A DNA stretch of 64,000 nucleotides from Pagrus major. Taxonomy: Eukaryota > Chordata > Actinopteri > Spariformes > Sparidae. The notes beneath the pieces were generated by a model. That model was not told the DNA's origin, did no database searches, and saw nothing but the letters and a program-made list of their open reading frames with translations. The stretch spans positions 14,026,446 to 14,090,445 of the forward strand of contig NC_133234.1 in assembly GCF_040436345.1 (NCBI RefSeq). The letters run 5' to 3'. Positions 62,494 through 64,000 of the stretch are shown one piece after another. Numbering within the stretch: position 1 is the stretch's first letter; each line of letters begins with the position of its first letter. A program made the position numbers and the translations under genes.

Positions 62494-63480
62494 CCTTCCC
62501 GCTGCTGCTGGTTCACTTTATAGCCACAGATCTGCTGAACAGAAGCATCAAGACGAGATTAATGTTTTGTACGAGTGGACGTAACTCTCAGTATGTGAGG
62601 TAAGAGGTCTGAGAAAAGGGCGAGCCGGGAATACTAGCATGACTTTTAACAGGTAGCTCAGTCGAAATATTGCTGTTAACTTTTCCTGCGTGAGAATCAG
62701 TCAACAAAGCAACACATTAAGTGATCCTGTCCTGATTTGACTTCACTAAGTTAGCTAGCTAACGTCAGTTGGGCCCAACGGTTAGCTAGTTGTACACAGA
62801 AAAATACAAAAACACAACAAACCTTAAACAGTCATCACCGTGTGCACGGTTTATCGTCAATCTCTGCTGGTGTAGCTTAAACGTTGTGAATAAAACCACC
62901 AAAGCGCTCCATGAGACGTGCTAGGGATAATAAACGATTATGCGGAGACGTAAACATAGCGCCATTTTGGACGAGAAGAACTGCGTGACGAGCTGCTCGG
63001 TGTTGTCGGACCGCTCGCCCCCGCTGATTGAACATCACATGGACGGAGCATGGACGGCACAATGAGACGCGGCAGTCGCGGTGTTGATGTGGAGATCTGC
63101 TGCGGGCTCGACATCCTGTGCAGTGCGCAATCGCAAACAGGCCTGAATGAAAATCGGGCCCGATTTTAATCACCGTATTTTTGCTTTACTCTTAACGCTA
63201 AATGATCATTTTAAAAATGCGTACGCGTGTGTTTATATAGCAACCCGCTTTGTACTTTATTCAATACGCGAGTAAATCTTTTAAATGAGGACGGCAGACG
63301 TCAAAGAGGCGCCAGCGCTTCTGATTGGTTAACAGCCACTTCCGGTTGTTGCGCTCTTCATTTGAAAACTTCGGTTAGTGGCTCGATCGCCATTGTTAAA
63401 AGACGGTGCTCGCAATGTTGCTAAAAGTTCAACTTGGAGGATAACGAAGGTGTGTTCAAGGAGTACGCAAATAATATCGG
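62494..63480. promoter_or_regulatory. Bidirectional pagr1/kif22 promoter region
   Basis: The two genes point away from each other with about 1.3 kb between start codons. On the pagr1 side, an acceptor near 62532 suggests a 5' UTR intron, and a YY1-like GCCATTTTGG lies at 62961-62970. On the kif22 side the order is inverted CCAAT (ATTGG, 63324-63328), an ETS-like ACTTCCGG (63338-63345) and TTTGAA (63361-63366), a cell-cycle homology region (CHR) word. A donor, ATCG|GTAAGC, at about 63479/63480 and an acceptor, GTCCAG, at 63759 would make a non-coding kif22 exon 1. Factor binding is inferred from motifs only. Confidence 0.55.
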
Positions 63481-63782
63481 TAAGCACTAACGAAGTGTTA
63501 GTAATTATGTCGGTGAAGGAGTAACTGACCTAAGCTAGGCAGGTTTGTGAAGCGAGAGTAAACTTTACGTTAGCTAAGGTTAGCTATGTTAGCTTGATAA
63601 TAGGCGATTAAAGACATGGTTAATGAAGTGAAACTTGCTCAGTATGACGGTGTTTAGTTGAAATATAAGCCAGTTTGTTAATCTTTTCTATTTAAAGTAC
63701 CCTGTATAGGCTACGTCGTGAGTTATGCTTGGCTAACTTGGCATATGTTGTTGTCCAGGCCTTTGTTTTTAACAGCTCAGCC

Positions 63783-63970
63783 ATGGCTCAGCGTGTGGCG
63801 CAATCAGATGGAGGAAACAAGAAGACGACCAGGGTTCGGGTAGCGGTTCGTCTGCGACCCTATATGAGCAAACCCGATGAGAAAGACGAGGGGCCGTGTG
63901 TGAGAGGCCTGGACTCACAGAACCTGGAGATAGTCAACTGGAGGAACGCTACAGAAACAGTCAAATACCA
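63783..63970 (+). CDS. kif22: kif22, first coding exon (partial, chromokinesin Kid N-terminus)
   Basis: ATG at 63783 in CAGCCATGG. 188 nt (62 codons plus two bases) end at TACCA|GTCAGT; the gene continues beyond the right edge. The acceptor GTCCAG just before 63760 shows that the exon also carries 5' UTR. Residues 16-27 ([12 protein letters not shown]) are the first beta strand of a kinesin motor domain. [19 protein letters not shown], then ETVKYQ, matches human KIF22 ([20 protein letters not shown]) more closely than other kinesins. Role: plus-end-directed chromokinesin giving the polar ejection force and chromosome compaction in mitosis. The P-loop and switch motifs and the helix-hairpin-helix DNA-binding tail are outside the window. 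The next 30 bp are intron. Confidence 0.9.
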
Positions 63971-64000
63971 GTCAGTGTCCTCACCATGATTTAACTAGTG

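Overview
The window is vertebrate nuclear DNA, almost certainly from a ray-finned (teleost) fish and probably a percomorph. Genes have many short exons with GT-AG introns. The encoded proteins read as fish orthologues of known vertebrate proteins, and the non-coding DNA is full of microsatellites and short fold-back or MITE-like repeats. There is no bacterial operon, CRISPR array or phage. All identifications come from reading translations by eye and from memory of the families; no search was run.

Layout. Positions 1-290 (-) hold the first coding exon of nif3l1, which runs off the left edge, with its likely promoter near 1230-1335. Positions 5178-6990 (-) are cabp5, a complete seven-exon EF-hand gene. 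Positions 14793-36597 (+) are taok2, a TAO-family MAP3K with two mutually exclusive 3' ends: an alpha form ending at 27688 with a multi-pass membrane tail, and a beta form ending at 36597 with a coiled-coil and low-complexity tail. Positions 42037-47395 (+) are maz, a C2H2 zinc-finger transcription factor. Positions 53263-56420 (+) are tlcd3b (fam57b), a TLC-domain membrane protein. Positions 59956-62493 (-) are pagr1, a cofactor of the PTIP/KMT2C/D complexes. Positions 63783-63970 (+) are the first coding exon of kif22, which runs off the right edge, head-to-head with pagr1.

The block taok2-maz-tlcd3b-pagr1-kif22 contains the same genes that lie together in human 16p11.2, so this is a fish counterpart of that segment with rearranged order. 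The genes do not form one pathway. They span neuronal signalling (taok2, cabp5), transcription and chromatin (maz, pagr1), lipid or membrane biology (tlcd3b), mitosis (kif22) and a conserved NIF3 protein (nif3l1). Every full gene model was assembled exon by exon, and each keeps an open frame through all junctions (cabp5 183 aa, taok2-beta 1169 aa, taok2-alpha 1251 aa, maz 478 aa, tlcd3b 302 aa, pagr1 276 aa).

The rest is introns, UTRs and intergenic DNA. At least six families of short interspersed or palindromic elements recur within the window. Several form almost perfect long inverted repeats inside introns of taok2, maz, pagr1 and nif3l1. I found no convincing new biological system. The points most worth a second look are the dual-ended taok2, the intronic fold-back elements, and the compact pagr1/kif22 bidirectional promoter.
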